Positions 26,792-36,141 of a stretch of DNA of 64,000 bases are shown in pieces; position 1 is the stretch's first letter; each line of letters starts with the position of its first letter. The DNA is from Nitrospira sp. GTDB lineage: Bacteria > Nitrospirota > Nitrospiria > Nitrospirales > Nitrospiraceae. The notes under the pieces are model-generated. The model was not told the DNA's origin. It saw only the letters and a program-made list of their open reading frames with translations, and made no database searches. The stretch is from assembly GCA_016873455.1 (NCBI GenBank), contig VGXE01000004.1, positions 1 to 64,000 of the forward strand. The letters run 5' to 3'. Position numbers and translations under genes: made by a program.

Positions 26792-29346
26792 CCGGCACAG
26801 ACGATCCTTACCGGCTTCCTCGCCACGTCATCCCCACCCGATACGACATCCGACTTGAGCCGGATCTGGACAAGGCGCTGTTTCACGGCCAAGAGACCGT
26901 GACCGTGACCGTCGTGCAACCGACGACCGCCATCGTGATGAACGCAGCGGAGCTGTCGGTCATTCAGGCCTACCTGGAGAACGATCAGACACAACGGCTG
27001 GACGCGTCCATTGAATTGGACGAGGCGCTGCAACGATGCCGCCTCACCTTTGCCAAGTCCGTGACTCCGGGCCAATGGCACTTGACCATCGCGTTTCGCG
27101 GAACCCTGAACGACAAATTGCGCGGGTTCTATCGCAGTACGTACAAAGACGCGGCGGGCATGACGCAGACGTTGGCCGCCACGCAATTCGAAGCGACGGA
27201 TGCGCGGCGGGCCTTTCCCTGTTGGGATGAACCGGACTTCAAGGCCATCTTTGCGACGACACTGGTGGTCGATCCCGACCTGACCGCCGTATCAAACACG
27301 TCCGTCATCTCAGAATCCGTCGAGCACGGCAAGAAAACTGTCCGCTTTGCCGACAGCATGACGATGTCGACGTACTTGGTCGCGTTCGTCGTTGGACGTC
27401 TGGAGGCAACCACGCCGAGGTTCGTCGGCAAAACACCGCTTCGACTCTGGACCGTGCCCGGCAAGCAATCCCTCACGGCATTCGGTCATGACATCGCGGC
27501 GGCCTCACTGGAGTTCTTCGAACGGTACTACGGCATTCCCTATCCCGGCGACAAGCTCGATCTGCTCGCGATTCCTGACTTTGCCTCCGGGGCCATGGAA
27601 AATCTCGGGGCCATTACCTTCCGGGAAACCGCACTGCTGGTCGATCCTCACGGCGGGACCCATAGTGAGCTCGAACGGGTCGCCGACGTCGTCGCCCACG
27701 AGAACGCGCACATGTGGTTCGGTGATCTGGTCACGATGTCCTGGTGGAACGGCTTGTGGCTCAACGAGGCCTTCGCCACCTTCATGGAAATGCTCGCTGT
27801 CGATGCCTGGAAGCCGGAATGGAAACGGTGGGACACGTTCAGCGTCGCTCGGGCCGTGGCGTTTTCCGTCGATGGGCTCTGGAGTACGAGGCCGATCGAG
27901 TATCCCGTTCGGGCGCCCAAGGACGCCGACGCGATGTTCGACGTCCTGACCTATGAAAAGGGTGCCTCGGTCCTCCGCATGTTGGAACAGCATATCGGAC
28001 CGGACGTCTTTCGCGACGGCGTGCGCGACTATCTGAGGGCCCATGCCTACAGCAATGCGGATACGAAGGATCTGTGGGTAGCCCTGGGAAAGGCATCCCT
28101 GCAGCCGGTCCCTGAGTTGATGGACGGATGGATCTTCCAGCCCGGCTATCCCCTCGTGAGCGCGCGGCTCGCGGGAGATTTGGAGTTAGTGCTCACCCAA
28201 AGGCGGTTTGTCTATCTGTCAGGCTCCGAAGCCTCGGAGCAGCGGTGGCAGATTCCCGTACAACTCCGCATCGAGACAGGCCAGAAGCCTGAGTCGCGCC
28301 GACTCCTCCTCACAAAGGATGAAACGCGAGTCGCATTGCCACGAGATACTCGCCGGCTCCTGATCAACGAGGGAGGACATGGATTCTACCGGGTGCACTA
28401 CGATGCCCCGCTGCTCCAACGACTGCTTGACGGCGGATTGCCCCGTCTGGCGCCGACCGAACGGTTCAACCTTGTCAGCGATGCCTGGGCAACGACCCTT
28501 GCCGGCCAAATGCCGCTTCCCGATTATCTTGGCCTCACCAGGCACTTTGCACACGAATCGGACAAGAATGTCTGGGCCGTGCTGCTGGACTCCCTATCCT
28601 TCCTCAATCGGATCATCACGGCGGATGAACGGCCTGCACTTGAGACCTTTGTTCGATCCCTTCTCACACCGACCGTCCAGAAACTCGGATGGGTGTCGCG
28701 CCCGGCCGACAGCGAACTTGTGCGGCAATTGCGAGGCGAGCTGATTGGCGCATTGGGCAGACTGGGCAACGATCAGAATGTTCAGAAACAAGCATCGGCG
28801 CACTACGAACAGTTCACACACAATCCGGCCGCCATCGATCCCAACATCGTGCCCGCACTGGTCGCCATTCTGGCTTATACCGGTGACGAGGCGCGTTACG
28901 ATGAGTTCTCCGCCCGCTATAAAAAGGCGGAGACTCCGCAAGAGGAGCGGCGCTACCTCTTTTCCCTGGCAGCCTTTCAATCTCCCGACTTACTGGCCCG
29001 CACCTTGGCGCATACGATCGACGGAGAGATCCGCACGCAGGATGCGCCCTTCGTCGTCAGCGCCGGATTGGGCAATGTCTACGGGCGTGAGTTGGCCTGG
29101 GAGTTCGTCAAAAAGAATTGGGGGCAGATGGACCGCCTGTTCCCCAAACAAGGGTTGCGCCGTATGTGCGGTGGAATCACCAACCTGGCAACTCCTGAAC
29201 TGGAACAAAACGTGCGAACCTTCTTCGCCTCGCACGAGATCGATCTGGGCGGCAAGACGCTGGAGCAATACCTTGAACAGCTGCGCATCGCCGTGGCATT
29301 CCGCGAGCGGGAATTGCCAAAGCTGACCGACCATCTGATCGCCTGA
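26788..29346 (+). CDS. M1 family aminopeptidase
   Basis: The 852-residue protein is a full-length M1 metallopeptidase. The substrate-binding GAMEN is at about 268-272. The zinc motif is HENAHMWFGDLVTM (HExxH with Asn-Ala inside) at about 304, with the third ligand Glu in LNEAFATFME, and an ERAP1-like C-terminal helical domain of about 320 residues. It resembles the tricorn-interacting-factor F2/F3 and PepN-like group. There is no signal peptide, so it should act in the cytoplasm on peptides. It overlaps rpiA by four bases. Confidence 0.93.
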   Translation: MTGTDDPYRLPRHVIPTRYDIRLEPDLDKALFHGQETVTVTVVQPTTAIVMNAAELSVIQAYLENDQTQRLDASIELDEALQRCRLTFAKSVTPGQWHLTIAFRGTLNDKLRGFYRSTYKDAAGMTQTLAATQFEATDARRAFPCWDEPDFKAIFATTLVVDPDLTAVSNTSVISESVEHGKKTVRFADSMTMSTYLVAFVVGRLEATTPRFVGKTPLRLWTVPGKQSLTAFGHDIAAASLEFFERYYGIPYPGDKLDLLAIPDFASGAMENLGAITFRETALLVDPHGGTHSELERVADVVAHENAHMWFGDLVTMSWWNGLWLNEAFATFMEMLAVDAWKPEWKRWDTFSVARAVAFSVDGLWSTRPIEYPVRAPKDADAMFDVLTYEKGASVLRMLEQHIGPDVFRDGVRDYLRAHAYSNADTKDLWVALGKASLQPVPELMDGWIFQPGYPLVSARLAGDLELVLTQRRFVYLSGSEASEQRWQIPVQLRIETGQKPESRRLLLTKDETRVALPRDTRRLLINEGGHGFYRVHYDAPLLQRLLDGGLPRLAPTERFNLVSDAWATTLAGQMPLPDYLGLTRHFAHESDKNVWAVLLDSLSFLNRIITADERPALETFVRSLLTPTVQKLGWVSRPADSELVRQLRGELIGALGRLGNDQNVQKQASAHYEQFTHNPAAIDPNIVPALVAILAYTGDEARYDEFSARYKKAETPQEERRYLFSLAAFQSPDLLARTLAHTIDGEIRTQDAPFVVSAGLGNVYGRELAWEFVKKNWGQMDRLFPKQGLRRMCGGITNLATPELEQNVRTFFASHEIDLGGKTLEQYLEQLRIAVAFRERELPKLTDHLIA

Positions 29347-29373
29347 TCCCACTCATGGATGGGCGCCAGCACG

Positions 29374-32106
29374 CTATTCATGCCGGAGGACAGAGAGGGG
29401 AGGCTGGCCGAGAATTCGGTAGGTACTGAGAAACCCCACCAGCATGGTCAGCGCGATCGTTGCGAGACATCCGACCGCCAATACCGGCGGCTGAAGACTC
29501 CACGACAGATCAAAGACTGTGGCGAGAACAGCCCACGACAAGGCACTGGCCAAGCCGCTGCCAAGTAACCCACCGATTGTGCCGAGGAAGGCATACTCCG
29601 CTGCAAAGCTGCAGGCAATCACACTACGCGTGGCTCCCATGGCTTTGAGAATCACTGATTCGTACAACCGGCGATAGCGCGTCGCGGCCAGCGCCGCCGC
29701 CATGACGAGGGCGCCCGACAACACACAGAACAGCGCGACGGCGCGAATGGCAAGCGACAGCCGATCCAGCATGCGCGCAAACCCATCGAGAACATCGCCG
29801 ACATTGATAGCTGTCACGTTCGGAAATGACTCGACGACGGCCTCCTGCAATGCGATTTCCTCAGACGACGGAACATGCACCGTGGCCACATAGGTCATCG
29901 GGGCCCCATCGAGAGAACCCGGTGACAAAATCATGTAGAAGTTCGTCGAGAAGTTGCCCCAGTCTACTTTTCGGATACTGCTTACTTCTGTGGTAATCAA
30001 TACACCTTGGACGTCGACTTCGATTGTATCGCCCACGGTCAAACCAAGAGATTTGGCGGCTTCTGCTTCGATCGACACCAGCGGTTTCGCAAACACTTGG
30101 CCCGGCTTCCACCATTGGCCTTCGACGACTTCGTTGTCTTTGGGCAGCGCGTCAAAAAAGGTGAGGACATACTCACGGGAGAGGTACCAATTCTTCCGTC
30201 GCTGGTCTTTTTCAACAGCTTGCTCTTTTCGAGCCTCCTCCTCGGATGTCGCTTCGAGCGTGATCGTCTTGCCGTTGAGAGCGGAAAGCCGTGACCGCAC
30301 GAGCGGAATCAATGCTGGATTCTGGCCACCTCGACGCGTTCGCATCAGGCTGGCAAACCCTTCCCGTTGATCCGGCTGAATATCAATAAAGAAAAACGTC
30401 GGGGCATCTGTCGGACGATTGTCGCCCACCTGTCGGAGCAGCGACCGTTCGACTAGCGAGACGGTCACGACCACCATCACGCCAATGCCGATGGCGATGG
30501 TGATGCTCACCGCCTGGCTTCCCGGTCTCAGGATGTTGCCCAAGGCTTGGCGCAGGATGAGACTGCCTGGGCGTGGCCATCGGTTCAAGAAACGGACCAT
30601 CATCCAGGCCGAAGTCCCTAAGAGAAACACCGCGGCCACAAACGCGCCGAGGAACATAAGCCCCACTCTCCATGACCCTGCCTGCCAGATAGATAACAGC
30701 GCCAGTCCCAGCCCGATGATAAGCAACAGGCCTCCCTTGACTCGATCCTTCGTCAAGCGTGTCACCCAGTTTCGCACAGTGTCGCCGCCTTCAGCGGATA
30801 CAGGCGGCAGAACATCTCGCCGAAAAATCATGGCAGGCTTGATGTCGCGGATCGTGAGCAACGGCCAGAGCGTGAACAGCAAGGTCGACAGGAGGCCGAG
30901 CGCGACTCCCTTCGCCAGGGGGACGATCGCCGTGCCGCTCAGATCTGCCGTGAACCCCAATTGGTCGAGAAGATCCGAAGCCAGGAACCCCGCCACGACC
31001 CAGGGGAGTGCTTGCTGGAGAAGGATTCCGATGACCAAGCCGATCAGGCTCCCGGCCAAACCGAGCAACAATGCCTGCAACAGATACGTTCCGATCACCG
31101 TTGCCGAATCCGCCCCGGCCGTTTTTAGAATGGCGATCGTGTTCAATTTTTCCCGGACAAACGCGTGAATGGAGGTGGCGACTCCGAGTCCTCCGACGAA
31201 CAGGGCCGTCAGTCCTATGAGGCCCAGATAGCGGGTGAGCTGTTCGAGGAATTGTTTGAGCTGCGGCTGCGCATCCCGGTATCCCGATACACGGGCTGAT
31301 TCTGACGCCAGCCGCCCCCGCAGCTCGTACATGAGCGGCTCCGGAGGCATGGAGGCCGGGATTTTCACCAGATATCGTTCGCGGACCCTGCTCCCCGGTT
31401 GAATCAGCAGTGCTGCGCGAAGACCCTCTTGTGAGATCAGCACGCGGGGGCCAAGACTGAACGCATTGGCCGTCCGGTCCGGCTCGGTTCGGACGATACC
31501 CGTGATGATGAACAGACTTTGGCCAATCTTCAGGCGATCTCCAACAGCCAACTTCATGCGGATCAGTAGAGACTCTTGCACAACCGCGCCGTGGCACGAG
31601 GCGTCAGACGTGAAACGTGAAGCGTGAAGCGTCGTCGGAGAAGTCACGGGCGATGCTCCAGATCTTGAACAGACCGAAATGGAAGGGGTCAATAACTCCG
31701 GCAGCGGCCGGCTCGGCTCAACCTTCAGGGCACCGTACAGGGGATACCCAGACTCGACAGCCTTCAACTCGACAATCTGTGTCGGCTGGCCGCCCATGGG
31801 AATTTGCTCGGTCCGGGCCGCCATCGCCACCAGTTCGCTCACATGCGTGATGCTGAAGTCACGATTCGACAAGGATTCCAGCGCAGCCATACCTTGGGGG
31901 CCGATCGTGTGGGATAGTCGGATTTCGAGATCCCCGCCCAACAGGCCACGGGCTTCTCTCGTGACGGCCTGTTCCACGTTCGCCCCGAAGAGAGACACCG
32001 CAACCAATGCACCGACGCCCACGGCAATGCAGACCAAGAAATACAGAAAGTGCCGCCAGGCCGCTCGGGTCTCGCGCCAGGCCATGTTCAGCATGAACTG
32101 CGTCAC
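29374..32106 (-). CDS. ABC transporter permease, FtsX/YbbP type
   Basis: A 910-residue permease. It has an N-terminal membrane helix, a MacB-like periplasmic section, a first FtsX domain (about 290-440), more helices, a second periplasmic part and a C-terminal FtsX domain (about 770-905), like E. coli YbbP. With the adjacent ATPase and TesA-like esterase it forms the YbbA-YbbP-TesA grouping. Around 31608-31628 the frame runs through three tandem RCGTGAA units that look inserted in the first periplasmic part. The substrate is unknown; a lipid- or lipoprotein-related role is only inferred. Confidence 0.88.
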   Translation of the reverse strand: MTQFMLNMAWRETRAAWRHFLYFLVCIAVGVGALVAVSLFGANVEQAVTREARGLLGGDLEIRLSHTIGPQGMAALESLSNRDFSITHVSELVAMAARTEQIPMGGQPTQIVELKAVESGYPLYGALKVEPSRPLPELLTPSISVCSRSGASPVTSPTTLHASRFTSDASCHGAVVQESLLIRMKLAVGDRLKIGQSLFIITGIVRTEPDRTANAFSLGPRVLISQEGLRAALLIQPGSRVRERYLVKIPASMPPEPLMYELRGRLASESARVSGYRDAQPQLKQFLEQLTRYLGLIGLTALFVGGLGVATSIHAFVREKLNTIAILKTAGADSATVIGTYLLQALLLGLAGSLIGLVIGILLQQALPWVVAGFLASDLLDQLGFTADLSGTAIVPLAKGVALGLLSTLLFTLWPLLTIRDIKPAMIFRRDVLPPVSAEGGDTVRNWVTRLTKDRVKGGLLLIIGLGLALLSIWQAGSWRVGLMFLGAFVAAVFLLGTSAWMMVRFLNRWPRPGSLILRQALGNILRPGSQAVSITIAIGIGVMVVVTVSLVERSLLRQVGDNRPTDAPTFFFIDIQPDQREGFASLMRTRRGGQNPALIPLVRSRLSALNGKTITLEATSEEEARKEQAVEKDQRRKNWYLSREYVLTFFDALPKDNEVVEGQWWKPGQVFAKPLVSIEAEAAKSLGLTVGDTIEVDVQGVLITTEVSSIRKVDWGNFSTNFYMILSPGSLDGAPMTYVATVHVPSSEEIALQEAVVESFPNVTAINVGDVLDGFARMLDRLSLAIRAVALFCVLSGALVMAAALAATRYRRLYESVILKAMGATRSVIACSFAAEYAFLGTIGGLLGSGLASALSWAVLATVFDLSWSLQPPVLAVGCLATIALTMLVGFLSTYRILGQPPLSVLRHE
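31608..31628. repeat. Three tandem 7-bp units inside the permease gene
   Basis: ACGTGAA, ACGTGAA, GCGTGAA follow each other without gaps, and a partial fourth (GCGT) comes next. Similar text (GTGAAGCGTGAAGCG) occurs in the intergenic hairpin at 57110. The 21 bases add seven codons in frame. Confidence 0.6.
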
Positions 32107-32813
32107 GGACGCAGCTCGCCGGCAATGCTGCGGTCCGTGAGATCGGGCATGGAATCGGACTCTAGATGCCCATCGCGCATGGAGACAACCCGCTGCATGA
32201 GCGACGCCAAGGCGGCATCATGCGTGACGAGAACCAAGGTGGTGCCGTAGTCACGGTGCAGAGCCAAGAGGAGGTCGATCACGTGGGTGCCAGTCGTGCT
32301 GTCCAGATTACCCGTCGGTTCGTCGGCCAAGAGGATGGGTGGACGGCAGGCAAAGGCGCGCGCCACGGCCACCCGTTGCTGCTCTCCACCAGACAGCTGT
32401 ACGGGATAATGTCCCGTGCGATCGGACAGTCCCACGGCTTCCAGCAATTCCGCGGCTCGCGCACCGGCTCTCCGCTCACCGCTCAGTTCTAGGGGAACCG
32501 CGACGTTTTCGATCGCCGTGAGGGTGGGAATCAAATGAAACGATTGGAACACGTATCCGACCTTCTCCCGTCGGAATCGGGCCATGCTACTTTCTGATAA
32601 CGTGGTAATGTCCGTGCCGTCCAGCATGATGGATCCGGTCGTCGGACGATCGAGTCCGGCCATCAATCCCAGCAGGGTTGATTTACCGCTTCCTGACGGG
32701 CCGATAACCGCCACTGTCTGTTTGGCGGGAATCGACAACGAAATTCCTTCGAGGATTCTCACGGAGCGGCCGGCCGCCGCGAGCATCATCGACACGTCTG
32801 TCAATTTGATCAT
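32103..32813 (-). CDS. ABC transporter ATPase, YbbA/LolD type
   Basis: From the ATG at 32813 the product is 236 residues. Walker A is GPSGSGKST, signature LSGGEQQRVAVARAFA, Walker B ILLADEPTGNLD, and the switch His is in LVLVTHD. It belongs to the LolD/YbbA/MacB ATPase group that pairs with FtsX-type permeases. The stop overlaps the start of the permease gene by four bases. It is divergent from the TesA-like gene. Confidence 0.93.
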   Translation of the reverse strand: MIKLTDVSMMLAAAGRSVRILEGISLSIPAKQTVAVIGPSGSGKSTLLGLMAGLDRPTTGSIMLDGTDITTLSESSMARFRREKVGYVFQSFHLIPTLTAIENVAVPLELSGERRAGARAAELLEAVGLSDRTGHYPVQLSGGEQQRVAVARAFACRPPILLADEPTGNLDSTTGTHVIDLLLALHRDYGTTLVLVTHDAALASLMQRVVSMRDGHLESDSMPDLTDRSIAGELRP

Positions 32814-32887
32814 GAACAATTCACTCTCACCGACAGGAAGACACCTCGAATGGTATTATACTGTACCGGAGAAAGGGGCAAGGAAAT

Positions 32888-33586
32888 TTGCGGCGTAACG
32901 GACCGCGATATCACTATCTGACTTATTGCTTGTCGGTGATCCTGACCGTGTTTGGTCTCCACACGGCCGGCGCCAATGAGTTGTCCGACTCGGCAGATAC
33001 CAGGTCACGCATTGTGGCCTTTGGCGACAGCCTCACAGCAGGGCTCGGTGTCAACAGGGACGACGCCTACCCAGCCCAACTACAGCGCCGGCTGGATGAG
33101 CTCGACTATCGCTATCGAGTGATCAATGCGGGCGTCAGCGGCGAAACGACCGCCGGTGGCCTCCGCCGTACCCCCTGGGTACTCGGCAGCAAACCCGATG
33201 TGGTCATTCTTGAGCTGGGCGGGAATGACGGGCTCAGGGGGCTCAGCCTCGAACAAACGACGCACAACCTCAGCCGGATCATTGAGCAATTGCGACAGGC
33301 CAACACCACGGTCATCCTGGCCGGGATGAAACTGCCGCCGAATTATGGACAAGACTACATCAGAGGTTTCGAAGCCATCTATCCCAACCTCGCCAAGCAC
33401 TACAACCTGGCCCTCATCCCGTTTTTCCTCGAGGGGGTCGCTGCGTTACCAGCGCTAAACCAGGCCGACGGTATTCACCCAACAAAGGAAGGCTATCGGA
33501 TAGTCGTTGAACAGGTGCTCAACGTGCTTGGTCCGGTGCTTCGAGCCAGAGCCAGGAAATCTCAGGCTACTCATGGAGGCAGTTAA
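32888..33586 (+). CDS. TesA-like SGNH/GDSL esterase
   Basis: The 232-residue protein opens with a signal peptide (ending near TAGA) and then has all SGNH blocks: block I FGDSLTAGLG, block II the Gly in AGVSGETTAGG, block III GGNDGLRG, and block V DGIHPTKEGY with the catalytic Asp and His. It resembles periplasmic TesA/arylesterase, which often neighbours ybbA-ybbP. No ATG or GTG fits; a TTG at 32888 with AGGA three bases upstream is the likely start. Confidence 0.88.
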   Translation: MRRNGPRYHYLTYCLSVILTVFGLHTAGANELSDSADTRSRIVAFGDSLTAGLGVNRDDAYPAQLQRRLDELDYRYRVINAGVSGETTAGGLRRTPWVLGSKPDVVILELGGNDGLRGLSLEQTTHNLSRIIEQLRQANTTVILAGMKLPPNYGQDYIRGFEAIYPNLAKHYNLALIPFFLEGVAALPALNQADGIHPTKEGYRIVVEQVLNVLGPVLRARARKSQATHGGS

Positions 33587-33641
33587 CGGTCTCGCTCCCG
33601 GCCAGCCTATGGGAGGAATCCGAGATCTCCGAGGCGGGGGA

Positions 33642-33669
33642 AAAAAATCTTGGCCTGTTACGATTTTTT
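33642..33669 (-). terminator. Possible terminator at the end of the small membrane protein gene
   Basis: On the minus strand AAAAAATC and GATTTTTT form an eight-pair inverted repeat around the stop codon of the 33658 gene, and the second arm is a U-tract. The stem is AT-only, so termination strength is uncertain. Confidence 0.35.
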
Positions 33670-33849
33670 GAAGAAGGTGTCGTACACACCGTAGCCGAGA
33701 ATCCCGGCGATCAGCACATAGTACAGGGCAGTAATTCCGCTGTAATCCGGAGGTCCTCCTTCGGCAGGAGCATTGGCCAATGCCGGCACGACCCCGGCGA
33801 GTAACGCGATTCCTGTCAGCACACCCGTCCGACCACTGAGTTTCTTCAT
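33658..33849 (-). CDS. Small exported or membrane protein, 63 aa
   Basis: From the ATG at 33849 the product is 63 residues: a signal-like N-terminus (KKLSGRTGVLTGIALLAGVVPALANA), then GGPPDYSG and one membrane helix (ALYYVLIAGILGYGVYDTF) ending FFKKS. A GGAGGAAGGGTT ribosome binding site lies just upstream, which strongly supports the start. Function is not recognised; the layout suggests a single-pass inner membrane peptide whose short N-terminal domain faces the periplasm. Confidence 0.75.
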   Translation of the reverse strand: MKKLSGRTGVLTGIALLAGVVPALANAPAEGGPPDYSGITALYYVLIAGILGYGVYDTFFKKS

Positions 33850-33950
33850 AACCCTTCCTCCTCGAAGCAAGGTACGAAAACGAGGGTGGTATTGTACTGA
33901 AATTGATGGGCTTGGCGCAAGAGGCTGCTGCCGCGTAGAGCGACTCTGCG

Positions 33951-34817
33951 CTATTTGGACGGAAATTTTTTGGTGAGGCTGTTGAGCGCGTCAGTAACTT
34001 CCTTAAAGGACCCTGCCATCTTGTCGAGTTGGGTGCCCTTCTTGAGAAGCTCGCTCGCCACGGCCCGGAGCTGTCCGTCGAACTTGATGACTTCACCGGC
34101 GAGTCCGGCGGCATTGGTCAGCAGACCCGTATAGGCGGTGATTTCCCGCTGCTGCTCTTGCGCCATCTGTTGAGCCGCCTTGGTTTCTTGAATAGAGGCC
34201 TGGAGCTGTTGGGTGAGGCGCGCCGTATAGGCTTCGCGATCCTTCATCTCCGACTCCAGCGTGGCGTGGGCTTCTTCGCTTTGACGGAGCCGATCTTCCA
34301 TGCCCTTGATCGCTTGAATCCATGTTGACACGTCCCCGGGACCCAAGGATGGAGACTCGGGAATCTCTGTTCCCTTGTCGATGGCGCTCATCGCCGGCCC
34401 CAACCATTCCACGAAGAGCATCACCTCACTGAGCTTCACATCGGGAGAAGCCGATGGGGAGGCCGCGTGCTTTCCATTAGCCGAGGAGTCTGCCGGCGAT
34501 GACTGGGCCGCTTTGGCCGCCTGGGCCTTCTTAGCCTGCTGAGGTTGGACCCATCGGTGGTATTCCAGCAAGACCGCGATCGAGTGACGGCACATCGGAT
34601 CTTCCGATAACGTGCACGAACATTTGGAAATAAGATGGCCCTCTTTCAAACGGACAGTCTGTTCATAAAGGCCGGAATTGCCGATAACGGCCGACGTGAT
34701 TTGCGAATCATCGGCTTCCACGATGCGAGCACGGTTTTCCGCCACATACTGGCGGCCGATCCTGAAGGCGTTGGTTTCGACCACCGATTGAATCATCTGT
34801 GGATCTAACAGCCCCAA
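33951..34817 (-). CDS. SWIM zinc-finger protein with C-terminal coiled coil
   Basis: The 288-residue protein has a SWIM zinc finger with C66, C68, C76 and H78 (CSC, then CRH). A low-complexity Ala/Ser/Lys linker (about 95-130) and a long coiled-coil region (about 160-260) follow. SWIM fingers occur in DNA- and protein-binding proteins. Here there is no enzyme domain, so the protein looks like an adaptor or structural factor. I do not know a characterised counterpart. Confidence 0.72.
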   Translation of the reverse strand: MGLLDPQMIQSVVETNAFRIGRQYVAENRARIVEADDSQITSAVIGNSGLYEQTVRLKEGHLISKCSCTLSEDPMCRHSIAVLLEYHRWVQPQQAKKAQAAKAAQSSPADSSANGKHAASPSASPDVKLSEVMLFVEWLGPAMSAIDKGTEIPESPSLGPGDVSTWIQAIKGMEDRLRQSEEAHATLESEMKDREAYTARLTQQLQASIQETKAAQQMAQEQQREITAYTGLLTNAAGLAGEVIKFDGQLRAVASELLKKGTQLDKMAGSFKEVTDALNSLTKKFPSK

Positions 34818-34990
34818 CCGTTCAGCTCAGCGCTGCAGGCAATTTTGTTTTTCATCATCACGGGCTCCAGCTTGATAAGCGGTTCCTCAAGTGTGCCCCT
34901 CCGCTTCGCGACAGTCAAGTCCGGATCTGCATCATACCCCTTATACGGACGGGGGGAAAACCACCCACAATGACTACGTGACGAACGGGC

Positions 34991-36025
34991 TTATCGGCAG
35001 CGTTTTGGTGGGCCCTTCTGACTCATCGGAGTCAGCCAGATATAGTCCGCGATCTTCTCCCGTACCAATTCACGGATGTCCTCGATTCGGCTCTTGTCGA
35101 ACGAAGTCATATAGATCGTCGTCTGCTTCACTTGGCCGGACACCCGTCTAGCGACCCGCATCGGCACGGGGAGACCGTACTGGATATGGCCCGCACCCGT
35201 ATAGCTCACAATGACGCCGCGGGAGCTACTGGTCTGCCGGTGTAAGGCGTCCAACCCGGCCGTCAGGGTTTTGGCCATCCCTTCGTCTCGGACCATCGAG
35301 GCTTCGTACATGGTCCTGAACTGGTCTTCGGTTCCTCCTCCATGGCATTGCTGAAGCTGGTCAATGATACGCGCACGATAGGCGGGATCGTCGACAATCT
35401 CCTCTTGATCCAGCCCCCAGTGCGTCCATTCCTGCTCGTGACGGACCTGGTCCAGTCCGGCCTTGACGACCCGGCGGATGAAAGGCCTCGGAGGATTCAT
35501 GGCCAGGATGGACAGATGTCGGTCGCGGGCAAACGCCACGAGGGGCTCATAGTCTTCAAACGCACCGCCCCAGTTCTGTGACCATTTGACCTGTTCAAGG
35601 AATTGGTTTCGCCCCAGCCGATCCTTCAAGACATACTCATCCAGGGCCGGCTGGCCGTCCCATCCGAACATCTCGATCCCAATTGTAGGCTGAAGATCGT
35701 GGGCCACCAGCCAGTTCAGGACTTTCAGGGCAGCTTCGATATGATATCGATTGTGGTGTTCTTCCCCCAAGTAGACCACGTCATACGTCGCCAGCTCGTT
35801 CAGCCATTCAGACGATGAGAGCACCCGGCCTGTGTGCGTGTCCACCACCTGCCATGGCTGCCATCCACTTTCTCCGCTGGCGTTGATCGATTGCGGATGA
35901 TCCCACGCACAGCCGAAACTCAGCGTAAACAGCCAGGCAAGGAGTCCCAGCTGGATTGCAAGCCGGACGCTTGAGTTGCGTCGCCGAACGATCGTCCAGA
36001 GCAGGCTTCCCGTAGACATAGTCAA
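34991..36025 (-). CDS. ChaN-like (DUF399) lipoprotein
   Basis: The 344-residue protein has a lipoprotein signal (LLAWLFTLSFGC, Cys39) and a ChaN/DUF399 domain starting with VVYLGEEHHNRYHIEA, with IGIEMFGWDGQPALDEY and SYTGAGHIQYGLP. ChaN from Campylobacter binds haem (from the family literature) and the fold resembles the erythromycin-esterase/EreA group. Haem handling is therefore the best guess. The gene is divergent from that at 36142. Confidence 0.82.
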   Translation of the reverse strand: MTMSTGSLLWTIVRRRNSSVRLAIQLGLLAWLFTLSFGCAWDHPQSINASGESGWQPWQVVDTHTGRVLSSSEWLNELATYDVVYLGEEHHNRYHIEAALKVLNWLVAHDLQPTIGIEMFGWDGQPALDEYVLKDRLGRNQFLEQVKWSQNWGGAFEDYEPLVAFARDRHLSILAMNPPRPFIRRVVKAGLDQVRHEQEWTHWGLDQEEIVDDPAYRARIIDQLQQCHGGGTEDQFRTMYEASMVRDEGMAKTLTAGLDALHRQTSSSRGVIVSYTGAGHIQYGLPVPMRVARRVSGQVKQTTIYMTSFDKSRIEDIRELVREKIADYIWLTPMSQKGPPKRCR

Positions 36026-36072
36026 CTCCTATCACACCGCTGAGAGACGGACAAGCTGCCTTGACGACGACG

Positions 36073-36101
36073 TTGACAGACCACTATTCTCCAACGATAT
36101 T
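36073..36101 (+). promoter_or_regulatory. Sigma70-type promoter upstream of the 36142 gene
   Basis: TTGACA (36073-36078), a 17-bp spacer and GATATT (36096-36101). The predicted start near 36108 supports the ATG at 36142 rather than the earlier TTG at 36061 as the translation start. Confidence 0.6.
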
Positions 36102-36141
36102 GAACGTGCCGTGGATTTGCCGCCAACCGCCGGATGGTCCG

